From Rhodobacterales bacterium (GTDB taxonomy: Bacteria; Pseudomonadota; Alphaproteobacteria; Rhodobacterales; Rhodobacteraceae): 5,514 nt of DNA. The translations under genes were made by a program, and so were the position numbers. The notes beneath the pieces are model-generated. The model was not told the origin of the DNA. It saw only the letters and a program-made list of their open reading frames with translations, and did no database searches. The DNA lies in the NCBI GenBank assembly GCA_009992615.1, contig JAACVA010000098.1, positions 4,891 through 10,404 of the forward strand, given 5' to 3'. This document shows positions 4,802 to 5,514 of the stretch, in pieces. The number at the start of each line of letters is the position of its first letter. The stretch's first letter is position 1.

Positions 4802-4845
4802 TCCACGTCATCCGGTCACGACGCCGGTTTTTTTTGCGGTCCACG

Positions 4846-4874
4846 TTGACGATCCGCTCTGTTCGCCACATGGT
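4846..4874 (+). promoter_or_regulatory. Possible promoter for the substrate-binding protein gene
   Basis: TTGACG (4846-4851), a 17-base spacer and CATGGT (4869-4874) give a good -35 and a poor -10 (three of six), about 45 bases before the ATG at 4920. A run of eight T (4828-4835) lies just upstream and could act as an AT-rich upstream element. The support is weak. Confidence 0.3.
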
Positions 4875-4919
4875 TCATCCCAGATCGCCTGTTTCGAAAC
4901 ACCCGGCTGGGAGAAAATC

Positions 4920-5514
4920 ATGAAATCGGAATATGTTGGCTGCCGCATGCTTGGTGACCTTTTCTGCGGCGCCGCCCTGGCCGGTCTGCTCGCCACGACC
5001 GCAGGGGCCGAAACGCTTCGATGGGCATCGGCCACCGACCCGCAGACGATGGACCCGCATGCGGTCAACGCGGCACCGGTCACATCGTTTCTCAACAACA
5101 TCTACGAAGGGTTGGTACGGCGCGGCAAGGACATGTCGATCGAGCCGTCTCTGGCCACCGCATGGACGCCGCTGGAGGGCGAAAACGGCTGGCGGTTCAC
5201 GCTGCGGCAAGGCGTGACATTCCATGACGGCGCAACGTTTGACGCAGATGACGTGCTGTTTTCCTACGAGCGCGCCGCGTCCGAGGCATCTGATGTGCGG
5301 TCCTGGTTCGCACCGGTGACAGAGTTACGCGTGATCGACGATTTTACCGTGGATTTCGTCACCAATGCCCCCAATCCGCTGTTTCCCGGCTCCATCGCCA
5401 ATTTCATGATCCTGGACCACAGCTGGGCGTCGGCCAACGCTGCCGAAAGTCCTGCCCGCGACTCGGAGAACTATGCCACACTCAATGCCAACGGCACCGG
5501 GCCGTTTGTCCTTG
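4920..5514 (+). CDS. Peptide-type ABC transporter substrate-binding protein (SBP_bac_5 family), 3' end cut by the window
   Basis: N-terminal 198 codons of a periplasmic solute receptor of the family that binds oligopeptides, dipeptides, nickel or glycosides; full-length members are about 500-550 aa. The start ATG 4920 has GGGAGA (4909-4914) at good spacing. A signal-like region ends in TAGA, with likely cleavage after A30. It has an acidic residue in each of the n- and h-regions (E4, D13), which is a little unusual. The mature start ETLRWASATDPQTMDPHAVN, then NNIYEGLVRR, EPSLATAW and WRFTLRQGVTFHDGATFDAD with DVLFSYERA are textbook landmarks of the family's first lobe. NGTGPFVL at the cut edge is the usual TGPF motif. 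No lipobox is seen. Permease and ATPase genes would be expected to the right of the window. The substrate cannot be deduced. It is divergent from the AhpD-like gene, with a palindrome between them. Confidence 0.92.
   Translation, partial: MKSEYVGCRMLGDLFCGAALAGLLATTAGAETLRWASATDPQTMDPHAVNAAPVTSFLNNIYEGLVRRGKDMSIEPSLATAWTPLEGENGWRFTLRQGVTFHDGATFDADDVLFSYERAASEASDVRSWFAPVTELRVIDDFTVDFVTNAPNPLFPGSIANFMILDHSWASANAAESPARDSENYATLNANGTGPFVL

Noticed and set aside
4812..4835. CCGG-N8-CCGG followed by eight T as an intrinsic terminator on the plus strand
   Set aside because: The stem is only 4 bp with an 8-base loop, and no plus-strand gene lies upstream to be terminated. The T-run may instead serve the promoter of the receptor gene.
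4875..5225. Minus-strand frames opposite the substrate-binding protein
   Set aside because: They are shadows of the plus-strand SBP_bac_5 gene, which has a good ribosome site and unmistakable family motifs.

Overview
The window looks like accessory chromosome or plasmid DNA from an alphaproteobacterium, most likely a Rhodobacterales/Roseobacter-type organism. This is inferred from the high G+C with strong third-position G/C bias, the single-domain ModE, and the families of insertion-sequence debris. No rRNA or tRNA genes and no CRISPR array were seen.

Left flank (1-504). A secretory or membrane-anchored protein starts at 53 and runs off the left edge on the minus strand. Next to it is a decayed IS66-type accessory ORF (minus, about 54-430), whose N-terminal end is cut where it meets the last ~23 codons of an IS110-type transposase (plus, 420-491).

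Centre (454-3487, all minus strand). This is a complete high-affinity molybdate uptake locus read right to left: modE (HTH-only molybdate-type regulator), modA (periplasmic binding protein), modB (permease) and modC (ATPase). ModA captures the oxyanion, ModB forms the channel, ModC powers it, and ModE probably represses modABC when molybdate is plentiful. The 56-bp modE-modA gap carries a credible promoter whose -35 box spans the modE stop codon. An AT-rich inverted repeat lies across its -10 region, where a ModE operator would be expected. modB and modC share a TGATG stop/start.

Right of mod (3488-4153). A 250-bp non-coding stretch contains inverted repeats and a seven-codon micro-ORF whose perfect Shine-Dalgarno lies inside a hairpin. 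It is followed by a second IS110-type transposase C-terminus (minus, 3753-3923), fused in frame to an unrecognised open stretch.

Right flank (4154-5514). An AhpD-like carboxymuconolactone decarboxylase family protein (minus) diverges from a peptide-type ABC transporter substrate-binding protein (plus, cut by the right edge). A near-perfect 25-bp palindrome lies between them.

The main unusual point is architectural. The mod locus sits between two inverted IS110-type 3' ends that share a perfect 24-bp terminus. The left terminus replaces the end of modC, so the last 16 ModC residues are read from the antisense strand of the IS tail. The two tails differ mostly at wobble positions, so they look like two related elements rather than a recent duplication. 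I see no clearly new enzymatic system. The most novel-looking items are the IS-remodelled mod cassette, the overlapping modA promoter/operator, and the two unexplained inverted-repeat structures.
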